Assembly (NCBI GenBank): GCA_052168355.1
Contig: JBQLZQ010000041.1
Location: forward strand, 10,931 to 74,930
Direction: 5' to 3'
DNA: 64,000 nucleotides
Source: JBQLZQ01 sp052168355
GTDB lineage: Bacteria > Pseudomonadota > Alphaproteobacteria > DSM-16000 > Inquilinaceae
Of this stretch, positions 8,597 to 17,237 are shown in pieces; the first letter of the stretch is position 1; each line of letters starts with the position of its first letter. A program made the translations under genes and the position numbers. Below the pieces are notes generated by a model. The model did not search any database. It had not been told where the DNA came from and saw nothing but the letters and a program-made list of their open reading frames with translations.

Positions 8597-9526
8597 ATGC
8601 CGCAATCGAGCCGCCTTTCGCGCGTCGACCTGGTCCGCCGCTTCAATCGGTTTTACACGCGCCGCATCGGCGTGCTTCGAGAAGGCCTGCTGGACAGTTC
8701 CTTGAGCCTTGCGGAGGGGCGGGTGATCTATGAACTGGCCCACCGCGACGCCGCGACCGCCGCCGATCTGGTCCGCGATCTCGGCCTGGACGCCGGTTAT
8801 CTCAGTCGTCTTCTGAAAGGCTTCGAATCCCGAGGGTGGATCGACCGGCGGCCGTCGGGCACCGACGGCCGCCGGTGGGTCGTGACCCTGACGGAGGCCG
8901 GGCGGCAAGTGTTTGCCGACATTGACGCCCGATCGCGGCGCCAGGTGGGGGATTTGCTCGATGCCTTACCCGATGCCGCTCAGGCCCGCCTGGTCGATGC
9001 CATGGTCACGGTCGAGACGCTGCTGTCGGAGCCGGAGCCGGGCGCCGTATCCTACATGCTGCGGCCCCACGAACCGGGAGACATCGGCTGGGTGATCCAG
9101 CGGCACGGGGCGCTGTACAGCCAGGAGTATGGATTTGTTCCAGCGTTCGAGGCCCTGGTGGCGGAGATCGGCGCGCGCTTTCTGCGCGACTTCGATCCCG
9201 ACCGCGAGCGGTGCTGGATCGCCGAGCGCGGCGGACAGCCGGTCGGCTCGGTGTTCCTGGTCCGGGAGTCGGCGGAGGTGGCGAAACTGCGTCTGCTCCT
9301 GGTCGACCCCGCCGCGCGGGGGCTGGGCATCGGTCGCCGCCTGGTGGAGGAATGCATCCGGTTCGCGCGGCGCGCCGGCTATGCCCGCATCACCTTGTGG
9401 ACCAACGATGTATTGGAGGCGGCCGGCGGCCTTTACCGGGCGGCTGGCTTCCGGCTGGTGGCCGAGGAGCCGCACAGCCAGTTCGGCCCGCCCATGGTCG
9501 GCCAGACCTGGGAACTCGACCTGTAG
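8597..9526 (+). CDS. MarR-type regulator fused to GNAT acetyltransferase
   Basis: A 309-residue two-domain protein. Residues about 10-150 form a MarR winged helix (SLAEGRVIYELAHRD, then AADLVRDLGLDAGYLSRLLK and RGWIDRRPSGTDGRR as recognition helix and wing). Residues about 155-308 form a GNAT domain with the acetyl-CoA loop RGLGIGRRLVEECIRFAR and the segment YRAAGFRLVAEEPH. This MarR-GNAT architecture recurs in bacteria, usually with unknown substrate. I chose the ATG at 8597. The frame opens at a TTG at 8534, but that stretch is AT-rich and promoter-like. It converges on the SDR gene. Confidence 0.9.
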   Translation: MPQSSRLSRVDLVRRFNRFYTRRIGVLREGLLDSSLSLAEGRVIYELAHRDAATAADLVRDLGLDAGYLSRLLKGFESRGWIDRRPSGTDGRRWVVTLTEAGRQVFADIDARSRRQVGDLLDALPDAAQARLVDAMVTVETLLSEPEPGAVSYMLRPHEPGDIGWVIQRHGALYSQEYGFVPAFEALVAEIGARFLRDFDPDRERCWIAERGGQPVGSVFLVRESAEVAKLRLLLVDPAARGLGIGRRLVEECIRFARRAGYARITLWTNDVLEAAGGLYRAAGFRLVAEEPHSQFGPPMVGQTWELDL

Positions 9527-9535
9527 ACCCCGCAG

Positions 9536-10375
9536 TCAGTCCTTGTCGGTCAGCGGGGCCGGGGCCGGCGGCGCCTCGTAGCTGCCCAGCACAGATTGGT
9601 CGAAATCGACGACGGCGCCGGTCATCAGACCGGATTCGTCGGAGGCCAGGAAGGCGATGGCGCGGGCGACTTCGTCCGGCTTGATCAGCCGGCCGAAGGG
9701 CAGGGCGTGTTCGGCCCGGTCCAGCCAGCCTTCGTCGGCCTGGTGAAACTCCTTCTGGATGCGGTGTTCGCCGGGCGTGTCGGTCCAGCCGATGTTGAGC
9801 CCGTTGACCCGGATGCGATGGCGCATCAGGGCAAAGCCGTGATTGCGGGTGAGCGTCAGCAGCGCGCCCTTCGACCCCGAATAGGCCGAGATGAAGGGCT
9901 GGCCGCCATGACCGGACATGCTGATGATGTTGACCACCGTGCCGGCGATGCCCTGCCGCCGCATGAGCTTGGCGGCGTCCTGGGTGAGAAAGAACGGCGC
10001 CCGGACATTGACCGCGAAAAGCCGGTCGAACAGATCCGGTGTGGTGTCCCACACGGTGCCGCGGTCGGTCAGACCGGCGCAGTTGATCAGCGTATGGACC
10101 GCGCCGAAGGCTCTATCGGCCTCGGCGATCACCCGCCGGCAATCGTCGACCTGGCCAAGATCCGCTTCGACGAAGCGGGTGGGGCAGCCCTCCCGTTCCA
10201 GCGATGCGGCCACCGCCCGGCCTTTCTCGGCGTTGCGGCCGCAGATCACCAGCCCGGCCGCGCCGCGCCGCGCGAACAGCCGCGCCGCCGCTTCGCCCAG
10301 CCCCTGGGTGCCGCCGGTGATGACGGCGTAGCGGCCGGCGAACTGGTCGGGAAACCCGTCGCGTTTTTCGGTCAT
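9536..10375 (-). CDS. SDR-family NAD(P)-dependent oxidoreductase
   Basis: The 279-residue product has the classical SDR pattern: nucleotide loop TGGTQGLG (residues 20-27), an NCAG-type segment (LINCAGLTDRG), catalytic Ser in NIISMSG, and the YxxxK motif in AYSGSKGA. The start at 10375 has GGGAGG nine bases upstream. The ATG two codons earlier is too close to that site. It is divergent from iolG, with a dyad operator in between, so it probably works in the same sugar or polyol pathway, for example as a polyol or keto-sugar dehydrogenase. The substrate is unknown. Confidence 0.9.
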   Translation of the reverse strand: MTEKRDGFPDQFAGRYAVITGGTQGLGEAAARLFARRGAAGLVICGRNAEKGRAVAASLEREGCPTRFVEADLGQVDDCRRVIAEADRAFGAVHTLINCAGLTDRGTVWDTTPDLFDRLFAVNVRAPFFLTQDAAKLMRRQGIAGTVVNIISMSGHGGQPFISAYSGSKGALLTLTRNHGFALMRHRIRVNGLNIGWTDTPGEHRIQKEFHQADEGWLDRAEHALPFGRLIKPDEVARAIAFLASDESGLMTGAVVDFDQSVLGSYEAPPAPAPLTDKD

Positions 10376-10478
10376 GACCATGGTCCTCCCTTATCGCACC
10401 GGATTGACGACATCACGGTGTTCCGCCCGCATGCTAGAAGCACCGTCGCTCGGCCGCAAAGACACAAATGCAACAGGC

Positions 10479-10503
10479 GTTCCAAGCTCGGATTTGTTGG
10501 AAC
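10479..10503. promoter_or_regulatory. Dyad operator candidate (GTTCCAA / TTGGAAC) upstream of iolG
   Basis: Perfect 7-base inverted repeats, GTTCCAA at 10479-10485 and TTGGAAC at 10497-10503, lie in the divergent gap between the SDR gene and iolG. The core GTTCC-N15-GGAAC recurs at 15265-15289 upstream of the sugar ABC operon. The RpiR-type regulator encoded next to iolG is the obvious candidate to bind both. Confidence 0.5.
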
Positions 10504-10558
10504 GGATGACCATCCGCCTGCTATAGCAGGCCAAGCAAAGAAAAGGGGGAGGATGGTC

Positions 10559-11557
10559 ATGGTGGGGTTTGCCCTGTTGGGGGCCGGTCGGATCGGCCGG
10601 ATGCACGCGGACAATCTGGCCGCCAATCCGCGCGCGACATTGGTTTCGGTGTTCGACGTGCACGCGCCGTCGGCCGCCGAGGTGGCGCACAAGCACAACG
10701 CCCGCGCGGTCCCCGACGCGGCCGCCGCCCTGGCCGTTCCGGGGGTCGACGCGGTGCTGATCGCGTCGTCCACCGATACCCATGTCGACCTGATCACCCT
10801 GGCGGCCAAGGCCGGCAAGGCGGTTCTGTGCGAGAAGCCGATCGATCTGGATATCGCCCGCGTCGACCGCTGCCGCGAGGCCATCGCCGGTCTCAAAGTG
10901 CCGGTCCAGATCGGCTTCAACCGCCGCTACGATCCCAGTCATCGGGCCGTGGCCCAGGCCGTGCGGGACGGCGAGATCGGCACGGTCGAGCAGGTGATCA
11001 TCACCAGCCGCGATCCCGAACCACCGCCGGCCGCGTATCTCAAGGTCAGCGGCGGGCTGTATCGGGACATGATGATTCATGATTTCGACCTTGCCCGGTT
11101 CGTTCTGGGCGAGGAGCCGGTGGCGGTCAGCGCCATGGGCGGCGCCCTGTTCGACGCCAACGCGGCCGCCCTGGACGATGTCGACACGGCGATGGTGACG
11201 ATGCGCGCGGCGTCGGGCGCGCTGTGTCACATCAGCTGTTCGCGCCGCGCCGTGTTCGGGTACGACCAAAGGCTGGAGGCCTTCGGCAGCAAGGGCATGG
11301 TGCGGTCGAAGAACCGCCGGCCGACGACGGTCGAGCGCTATGGCGCGACGGCCACCGCGGCGCGCGACCCGCTGCTCAACTTCTTCATCGAGCGCTACGC
11401 CGAAGCCTATGTGCACGAGATCGACGATTTCATCGATGCCGTGGAGCAGGGACGGCCGCCGTCCGTCACCTTCGAGGACGGCCGAAGAGCCCTGATCCTG
11501 GCCGACGCGGCCATCGAATCCCGCAAGACCGGCCGGGTGGTCGAGGTCGGGTCCTAG
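10559..11557 (+). CDS. iolG: Inositol 2-dehydrogenase (Gfo/Idh/MocA family)
   Basis: The 332-residue protein starts MVGFALLGAGRIGRMHADNL, the Rossmann motif of IolG-type enzymes. It contains the signature EKPIDLDI with catalytic Lys, QIGFNRRYDP, and GGLYRDMMIHDFDLARF. IolG oxidises myo-inositol at C2 with NAD+, though some paralogues act on related polyols. The ATG at 10559 has GGGGAGG six bases upstream. The ATG two codons earlier would overlap that site. Its stop codon overlaps the stop of the convergent RpiR regulator. No other iol genes (iolB, C, D, E) are in the window. Confidence 0.88.
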   Translation: MVGFALLGAGRIGRMHADNLAANPRATLVSVFDVHAPSAAEVAHKHNARAVPDAAAALAVPGVDAVLIASSTDTHVDLITLAAKAGKAVLCEKPIDLDIARVDRCREAIAGLKVPVQIGFNRRYDPSHRAVAQAVRDGEIGTVEQVIITSRDPEPPPAAYLKVSGGLYRDMMIHDFDLARFVLGEEPVAVSAMGGALFDANAAALDDVDTAMVTMRAASGALCHISCSRRAVFGYDQRLEAFGSKGMVRSKNRRPTTVERYGATATAARDPLLNFFIERYAEAYVHEIDDFIDAVEQGRPPSVTFEDGRRALILADAAIESRKTGRVVEVGS

Positions 11558-12417
11558 GCCGACCGGCGCTTGACCTTCCGCCGGTTGCGCGCCCCGTTTT
11601 CCAGCAGCCTGGCCATGCCGATGGCCAGGGTCTGGGCCAGGCACATGGGGGCGGCCAGGGAGCGGGAGAAGTTGAACTCGCCTTCCGCCACCTCGAAGGC
11701 CACGGTGGCGTGCTTGGCCAAGGGGCTGAGCTGGGTGTCGGTGATGGCGACGATGGGCACGCCGCGCTGGTCGGCCGCCTCGACGATGTCGACCACCTCC
11801 CTGGCATAGTGGCGGAAGCTGACAGCCAGCAGCACGCAGTCCCTGTCCATGATCTGGGCCTGTTCCGCGGCCAGGCCGCCGGCGCCGTCGATCATGCGGA
11901 CGTCGCGGCGCAGATGGGTCAGCACATAGCCCAGATAGCTGGCCACCGGATAGGCGCGAAGCTGGCCCAGCACATAGATGACGCGGGCGCCGGCCAGCAG
12001 CGCCGCGCCCTTGGCCAGGCTGTCCTCCGTCACCGTGTCGAGCAGGTGCTGCAGGGCCGCGCCGTCGCCGACCACCAGGTCGTGCAGGGCGGCCAGATGG
12101 GTGGTCTTGGCCTTCCGACCCAGTTCCTTCTTGAGCGCGCTCATGCGGTCGTTGAAGCCGGGGGCGGCGGTCAGCAGACGCGATTGAAAGACCCGCTGCA
12201 TCTCGCTGAACCCGGCATAGCCGAACGATTGGGCAAAGCGCACCAGGGTGGATGGCTGGACGCCGGCCGCCCGGCCGATGGTCTTGGCCGTTTCCAGGGC
12301 CACGTCGTTGGGGTTCTGGACCACGAAGCGCGCGACCTGCTGGAACCGCCGGCTCATGTCCCCATGCCGCTCCGCGACATCGGTGATGAGCTGCTCGTAG
12401 GTGAGGGGGGCGGCCAT
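11554..12417 (-). CDS. MurR/RpiR-family transcriptional regulator
   Basis: The 287-residue protein has an N-terminal RpiR helix-turn-helix (about residues 5-80, with AAGVQPSTLVRFAQSFGYAGF) and a C-terminal SIS sugar-phosphate-binding domain (about 125-265, with ARVIYVLG and LLAVSFRHYAREVVDIVEAA). Regulators of this family respond to phosphorylated sugars or inositol intermediates. It is convergent with iolG (stop codons overlap) and divergent from the HpcH-type aldolase. It is likely the local regulator acting at the GTTCC-N15-GGAAC sites. Confidence 0.9.
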   Translation of the reverse strand: MAAPLTYEQLITDVAERHGDMSRRFQQVARFVVQNPNDVALETAKTIGRAAGVQPSTLVRFAQSFGYAGFSEMQRVFQSRLLTAAPGFNDRMSALKKELGRKAKTTHLAALHDLVVGDGAALQHLLDTVTEDSLAKGAALLAGARVIYVLGQLRAYPVASYLGYVLTHLRRDVRMIDGAGGLAAEQAQIMDRDCVLLAVSFRHYAREVVDIVEAADQRGVPIVAITDTQLSPLAKHATVAFEVAEGEFNFSRSLAAPMCLAQTLAIGMARLLENGARNRRKVKRRSA

Positions 12418-12589
12418 GACGCGGGTTCCGGGTCTGCTATCCTGACATTCGCTGCGACCATCATCGGCGCGATGGGGCGGCCAAATCAACCACGGGCGGG
12501 CGGCTGGACAACGGGGAACGTTAATTCTAGCCTTCGGCGAACGGCAACGATCGGTCCGAAATCGGACGAGGCCGCGAAGGGGGGCGGGG

Positions 12590-13351
12590 ATGCGCGAGAA
12601 CCGCATGCGCACGGCGTGGCGCGAGGGGCGGACCGTGGTCAATGGCTGGCTGGCGGTGCCCAGCGCGTTTTCGGCCGAAACCATGGCCCACCAGGGCTGG
12701 GACGCGCTGACCATCGACATGCAGCACGGCGTGGTCGACTACCAGGCGGCGGTGTCCATGCTGACCGCCATCTCGACCACCGACACCGTGCCGATGGTGC
12801 GGGTGCCGTGGCTGGATCCCGGCATCGTCATGAAGATGCTGGATGCCGGCGCCTACGGCATCATCTGCCCGATGGTCAACAGCGCGACCGACGCCGAACG
12901 GCTGGTCGCCGCCTGCCGTTACCCACCCCGGGGCGGCCGCAGCTTCGGCCCGATCCGGGCGTTGCTGTATGCCGGCGCCGACTATCCCAAACACGCCAAT
13001 GACACGGTGGCGGCCTTCGCCATGATCGAAACCCGCGACGCGCTCGACAATCTGGACGATATCCTGCGGGTCGACGGGCTGGACGCGATCTATGTCGGGC
13101 CGGCGGACCTGTCCCTGGCGCTGGGCTGTGCGCCGGGCTTCGATCCGGAGGAAAAGACCGTGGTCGAGGCCATCGACCATATCGTGGGCCTGGCCGGCAA
13201 ACATGGCGTGGTGGCCGGGATTCACAACGGCACAACGGCCTATGCCAGGCGCATGATCGACAAGGGCTTCCGCTTCGTCACCATCGGGTCCGACGCCCGC
13301 TTCATGGCGGCCGGATCGCGGACGGTGCTGGACGCCATGCGCAACGCCTGA
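12590..13351 (+). CDS. HpcH/HpaI-family aldolase
   Basis: A 253-residue TIM-barrel class II aldolase. Visible features are the DMQHG segment (a variant of the usual D-E-H-G), the metal-binding glutamate in FAMIETRDALDNLDDI, and VGPADLSLALG near the end of the barrel. HpcH-type enzymes cleave or form 2-oxo acids such as 4-hydroxy-2-oxoheptanedioate or 2-keto-3-deoxy sugar acids, giving pyruvate. Neighbours in sugar or polyol metabolism favour a 2-keto-3-deoxy sugar acid. It starts 172 bases from the divergent RpiR gene, and I see no further gene in that gap. Confidence 0.88.
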   Translation: MRENRMRTAWREGRTVVNGWLAVPSAFSAETMAHQGWDALTIDMQHGVVDYQAAVSMLTAISTTDTVPMVRVPWLDPGIVMKMLDAGAYGIICPMVNSATDAERLVAACRYPPRGGRSFGPIRALLYAGADYPKHANDTVAAFAMIETRDALDNLDDILRVDGLDAIYVGPADLSLALGCAPGFDPEEKTVVEAIDHIVGLAGKHGVVAGIHNGTTAYARRMIDKGFRFVTIGSDARFMAAGSRTVLDAMRNA

Positions 13352-13367
13352 CCGGGGCCTGACCGTC

Positions 13368-13736
13368 ATGACCTACGACGATTTCAACGCCTTCTGCGGC
13401 GCGCTTCCGGCCACCAGTCACGTGGTGCAATGGGGCGGTTCGCATGTCTGGAAGGTGGGCGGCAAGGTGTTCGCCATCGGCGGCTGGGGCGACGACCAGC
13501 CGGCCTATGCCTTCAAGGTGAGCGAGCTTTCCTATGATATCCTGAAGGATCAGCCGGGTTTGCGCCCGGCCCCCTATCTGGCCTCGCGCGGCATGACGTG
13601 GATCCAGCACCATGCGGCGCCGGGCCTGGCCGACGAAGACCTGAAGGACTATCTGCGCCAGTCCCACCGCATCGTCGCGGCCGGCCTGTCGAAGAAGAAG
13701 CAGAAGGAACTGGGGTTGGCCCACGGCCAAAGCTAG
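13368..13736 (+). CDS. MmcQ/YjbR-family DNA-binding-like protein
   Basis: This 122-residue protein matches the MmcQ/YjbR fold: NAFCGALPATSHVVQWGGSHVWKVGGKVFA at the N terminus, and AFKVSELSYDILKDQPG and SHRIVAAGLSKKKQKEL later. The fold resembles a DNA-binding domain, but no function is established. It lies 16 bases after the aldolase gene and ends at a pair of strong palindromes. Confidence 0.88.
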   Translation: MTYDDFNAFCGALPATSHVVQWGGSHVWKVGGKVFAIGGWGDDQPAYAFKVSELSYDILKDQPGLRPAPYLASRGMTWIQHHAAPGLADEDLKDYLRQSHRIVAAGLSKKKQKELGLAHGQS

Positions 13737-13793
13737 AGCGCGATCGTCATTGGTGGAAGCGGACCCGCTTCCACCAATGACGTGAATCGCTCT
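13735..13793. repeat. Perfect 17-bp-arm extragenic palindrome
   Basis: Arms at 13746-13762 and 13765-13781 are perfect inverted copies with a 2-base loop. They are framed by an outer AGAGCG (13735-13740) and CGCTCT (13788-13793). The palindrome sits just after the YjbR gene stop. RNA from either strand would form a long hairpin, but no T-run follows. It looks like a dispersed extragenic palindrome of a different family from the units beyond 35.5 kb. Confidence 0.8.
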
Positions 13794-13807
13794 CTAACTC
13801 TATGAAT

Positions 13808-13867
13808 AGAGCAGGATCGCCTTGGGTGGGATCGCCGAAGCGATTCCACCCAAGGCGATCCTGCTCT
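13808..13867. repeat. 28-bp-arm palindrome between convergent genes
   Basis: Arms at 13808-13835 and 13840-13867 match over 28 bases with one G/A difference and a 4-base CGAA loop. The left arm begins AGAGCAGGATCGCC. It ends 10 bases before the gltS stop, so with the neighbouring palindrome it fills the gap between two convergent genes and may end transcription from both sides. Confidence 0.8.
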
Positions 13868-13877
13868 AGCAGATCGG

Positions 13878-15089
13878 CTAAAGCCCAACGAAGACCCTGA
13901 TGACCACGGCATTCGCGATATCCACGAAGAAGGCCGACACCAGAGGAAGGATGATAAAGGCGGTCGGCGCGGCGCCGTACCGTTTCGTCACCGCCGACAT
14001 ATTGGCGATGGCGGTCGGTGTGGCGCCGAGGGCGAACCCGGCAAAGCCGGAACTGAGGACGGCGGCGTCGTAGCTTGCGCCCATCGCCCTGAAAAAGAAA
14101 AAGACGATAAACGCGACGGTGATGACGACCTGGAGAGAAAGCACGACCAGCAGTGGCCCCCCAAGCCCCGTAAGCGTCCAGAGCTGCATGCTCATCAGCG
14201 ACATCGCGATGAAGACGGACAGGCAATAGTCCGATACGACCGCCAGCGCCCTGGTCCGCGCCGGCCATGGCAGGGACGGGAAGAGATGGGGGACCGTGTT
14301 GGACAGGATGATCCCGGCGATCAGGCACGGCACGAAGAGGGGCAGCTTGAAGCCAGCGGCCGCGATGGCCTCGTTGGCGACGTAGCCGAGGATGACCGCC
14401 ACGTGAGCGGCCAGCAGACTGCGCATCAGGCTGACGTGGTTGACGACATCGTCGACCCATGTTTCCTCGCGATAAGGGAGACCGACCACAAGGCCGTCGG
14501 AGGGTTCGGGCCAAAGCCGGCGCCGCGTGATCAGAAATTTCGCGATCGGCCCTCCGATCAAGGCGGCGAAGATAAGGCCAAGCGTCGCCGCGGCCACACC
14601 GATTTCCGCCGCGGCGGCGAAATCCGCTTCCGTCTCGATCGTCGGCCCCCAGGCGATGGCCGTGGCGTGACCGCCGATCAGCGATGCGGATCCCAGAAGA
14701 ACGCCGGCCGCCTTCGGCAGGTCGAACCCGACCGCGCCGATCAGGCCGACCACGTTCTGCAGCACCATGAAGGCCAGGGTAAGCCCGAGCAGGATGACCA
14801 ATTGCCGTCCGCCCGCGAACAGGTCGGCGATCCGCGCATTGAGCCCGATGCAGGCGAAGAAGATCACCAAAAGTTCATCTCGGACGGCAAGGTCGAACTG
14901 GATTTCCTGACCGGAGACGCCAAACCAAGCCCAGACCAGAAGGGCGACGGCGAGGCCGCCGGAAACGGGCTCCGGAATGCTGTAGTTCCTCAGGAACGCC
15001 ACGCGCCGGGCGAGGAAGGCCCCGAGAAAGAACACCACGAACCCGATGGTCACGCTGACAAAAGGCGGGGCCGCCACAGTTTCCGTCAT
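13878..15089 (-). CDS. gltS: Sodium/glutamate symporter (GltS)
   Basis: The 403-residue inner-membrane protein is close to the length of known GltS proteins and has about ten hydrophobic segments. Family motifs are RNYSIPEPVSGGL at the N terminus, LIGGHATAIAWGP in the first half and the repeat GFALGATPTAIANM in the second half. The paired GGH/GAT re-entrant loops form the transport site for glutamate and Na+. The chosen ATG at 15089 follows a GGGAAG site. The open frame further upstream lacks similarity. Transcribed alone, away from the sugar ABC operon. Confidence 0.9.
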   Translation of the reverse strand: MTETVAAPPFVSVTIGFVVFFLGAFLARRVAFLRNYSIPEPVSGGLAVALLVWAWFGVSGQEIQFDLAVRDELLVIFFACIGLNARIADLFAGGRQLVILLGLTLAFMVLQNVVGLIGAVGFDLPKAAGVLLGSASLIGGHATAIAWGPTIETEADFAAAAEIGVAAATLGLIFAALIGGPIAKFLITRRRLWPEPSDGLVVGLPYREETWVDDVVNHVSLMRSLLAAHVAVILGYVANEAIAAAGFKLPLFVPCLIAGIILSNTVPHLFPSLPWPARTRALAVVSDYCLSVFIAMSLMSMQLWTLTGLGGPLLVVLSLQVVITVAFIVFFFFRAMGASYDAAVLSSGFAGFALGATPTAIANMSAVTKRYGAAPTAFIILPLVSAFFVDIANAVVIRVFVGL

Positions 15090-15264
15090 GCGAAGTCTTC
15101 CCGTTTCGAGGTAAGGGCTCCAGGCGTTGCCGTGGGGTATGTGACCAGGGAGGGTCCGCAGATCAACCAGCCGATGCGCCCCCAACCCAGGAAATCCGTG
15201 TCGCCGGCCGCAATCCCCGCCCGGGCGCGTTCCGAGATAGGCGGTAACCTTGGTGCGACCCTTC

Positions 15265-15289
15265 GTTCCCGATCGGCCAATTCTGGAAC
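15265..15289. promoter_or_regulatory. Second GTTCC-N15-GGAAC operator candidate upstream of the sugar ABC operon
   Basis: GTTCC (15265-15269) and GGAAC (15285-15289) are separated by 15 bases, as in the dyad upstream of iolG. Both copies are preceded by C and have T before GGAAC. It lies about 126-150 bases upstream of the ATPase gene start. The rest of the 15090-15414 gap shows no gene. Confidence 0.45.
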
Positions 15290-15414
15290 AAGCGTTGCGC
15301 GAGAGGCTTTGCCTCCGTCGCGGGCTTCGTGTAGCATTTTTCGGCCAGGCCGCTTGGCGGTGTTCCGACGGCGACAAGAAAAATGCTCCAAAGGAGCGGT
15401 GTGGGGAGGACGGG

Positions 15415-16155
15415 ATGGCTCTGCTCGAGTTGCGCGACATCTCAAAGCATTTCGGCGCCATCCGGGCGCTCGACGGGATCAACTTCACCATCAAGCCGGG
15501 CCAGGCGCTGGGGCTGATGGGCGACAACGGCGCGGGCAAGTCGACCCTGGTCAAGATCATGGCCGGCAACTTCCCGCCGTCCCACGGCGAGGTCCTGCTC
15601 GAGGGCCGCCCGGTGCACTTCCATAAACCCATCGACGCCCGCGAGCACGGGATCGAGGTTGTTTATCAGGATCTGGCGCTGTGCGACAATCTGACGGCGG
15701 CGGCCAACGTGTTCCTGGGACGCGAGGCCAAGAAGCGGTTCGGGCCGTTCAAGGTGCTGGATTATGCGACCATGTACGAGCGGGCGGCCGCCCTGTTCGC
15801 CGAGCTGAAGTCCGAGACCCGCCCGCGCGATCTGGTCCGCCAGATGTCCGGCGGTCAGCGTCAGGCCGTGGCCATCGCCCGTACGCGGCTGTCGGAAGCC
15901 AAGTTGGTGCTGATGGACGAACCGACAGCGGCGATCAGCGTGCGCCAGGTGGCCGAGGTGTTGGATCTCATCCGGCGTCTTATCGACAAGGGCATGGCGG
16001 TGATCCTGATCAGCCACCGGATGCCGGACGTGTTTTCCGTCTGCGACCGGGTGATGGTGATGCGGCGCGGCCGCATGGTGGCCGACAAGCTCGTCGCCGA
16101 CAGCTCGCCCGAGGAAGTGACGGGGTTGATCACCGGCGCCATAGAGACCGCGTGA
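15415..16155 (+). CDS. CUT2-type sugar ABC transporter, ATP-binding protein
   Basis: A 246-residue single-domain ATPase. Walker A is GDNGAGKST (about residues 37-45), the signature is MSGGQRQAVAIAR, Walker B is LVLMDEPTA and the switch His is in LISHRM. Single-domain ATPases like this (FrcA-type) serve ribose, fructose or inositol importers of the RbsC class. The ATG at 15415 was chosen because similarity begins there. The permease and binding-protein genes follow in the same direction. Confidence 0.92.
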   Translation: MALLELRDISKHFGAIRALDGINFTIKPGQALGLMGDNGAGKSTLVKIMAGNFPPSHGEVLLEGRPVHFHKPIDAREHGIEVVYQDLALCDNLTAAANVFLGREAKKRFGPFKVLDYATMYERAAALFAELKSETRPRDLVRQMSGGQRQAVAIARTRLSEAKLVLMDEPTAAISVRQVAEVLDLIRRLIDKGMAVILISHRMPDVFSVCDRVMVMRRGRMVADKLVADSSPEEVTGLITGAIETA

Positions 16156-16186
16156 TGAACGGGGACAGTCGAAAGGGGCGGCGCGG

Positions 16187-17188
16187 ATGAGCGGTGTGGA
16201 TCTGTCGCTGAAGGATGTCGCCCAGCAGCGCGAGAGCGGGCCGCTGCGCGCCCTCCTGTCGAGCCAGCCGTTCTGGGTGCTGATGGCGGTGCTGATCATC
16301 TGCATCGTCATGTCGATGACCACCGACACCTTCGCCAGCCGCGAAAACCTGTTCAACATCACCCGCAACTTCGCCTTTATCGGCATCATCGCGCTGGGCA
16401 TGACGGCGGTCATCATCACCGCCGGGATCGACCTGTCGGTCGGGTCGGTCATGGGCCTGTCGGGGATCGTCGCCGGCCTGGTACTGGAGGCGGGATACCC
16501 GCTGGTCGTGGGCGCCGGCGTCGGGCTGCTGGTGGCGCTGGCGGCCGGGGCGGTCAACGGCGTGCTGATCGCCTATCTGAAGCTGTCGCCGTTCGTCGTG
16601 ACCCTGGGCATGCTCAGCATCGCGCGCAGCCTGGCCCTGGTCGTGTCCAACAACCAGATGGTCTACCAGTTCGGCCCGGACGAGGATCTCTACCTGGCCA
16701 TCGGCGGCGGCACCGTGCTGGGCGTGGCCAACCCGGTTTGGGTGCTGATCATCCTGTCGCTGCTGTTCGCCTGGCTGTTCCATTTCACGGCCTGGGGCCG
16801 GCACGTCTACGCCATCGGCGGCAACGAGCAGGCGGCGCGCCTGACCGGCGTGCCGGTGGAACGGATCAAAGTCTCGGTCTACATGCTGTGCAGCCTGATG
16901 GCGGGGCTGGCGGCGGTGCTGATGGTCGGCTGGCTGGGGGCGGTGACCAACGCGCTGGGCATGACCTACGAACTGCGCGTCATCGCCGCCACGGTGATCG
17001 GCGGCGCCAACCTGATGGGCGGCCAGGGCGGGGCCTTCGGCGCGATGATTGGCGCCGCCCTGATCGAGGTGATCCGCAACGGCCTGTTGCTGGCCGGCGT
17101 CGACCCCTATTGGCAGGGCGCCTTTGTCGGCCTGTTCATCATTCTGGCGGTGCTGCTGGAACGAATCCGCGGACGCCAGTCGGGATAA
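16187..17188 (+). CDS. CUT2-type sugar ABC transporter permease (RbsC/FrcC-like)
   Basis: The 333-residue permease has about nine to ten membrane segments. It has the RbsC-family stretch GMTAVIITAGIDLSVGSV and the later AIGGNEQAARLTGVPVERIK cytoplasmic loop that contacts the ATPase. It starts 31 bases after the ATPase gene. With the adjacent ATPase and binding protein it forms a complete importer. The possible shared operator with iolG suggests inositol or a related polyol as substrate. Confidence 0.93.
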   Translation: MSGVDLSLKDVAQQRESGPLRALLSSQPFWVLMAVLIICIVMSMTTDTFASRENLFNITRNFAFIGIIALGMTAVIITAGIDLSVGSVMGLSGIVAGLVLEAGYPLVVGAGVGLLVALAAGAVNGVLIAYLKLSPFVVTLGMLSIARSLALVVSNNQMVYQFGPDEDLYLAIGGGTVLGVANPVWVLIILSLLFAWLFHFTAWGRHVYAIGGNEQAARLTGVPVERIKVSVYMLCSLMAGLAAVLMVGWLGAVTNALGMTYELRVIAATVIGGANLMGGQGGAFGAMIGAALIEVIRNGLLLAGVDPYWQGAFVGLFIILAVLLERIRGRQSG

Positions 17189-17237
17189 TCCGGCCGGGCG
17201 CGGGTAAAGTGTGCTCTTAATGGGAGGAAACAATACG

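Noticed and set aside
13598..14514. Frames on both strands ending in HWWKRxRFHQ peptides
   Set aside because: Both cross the palindrome at 13746-13781. The shared peptide is produced by its inverted arms and not by related proteins.
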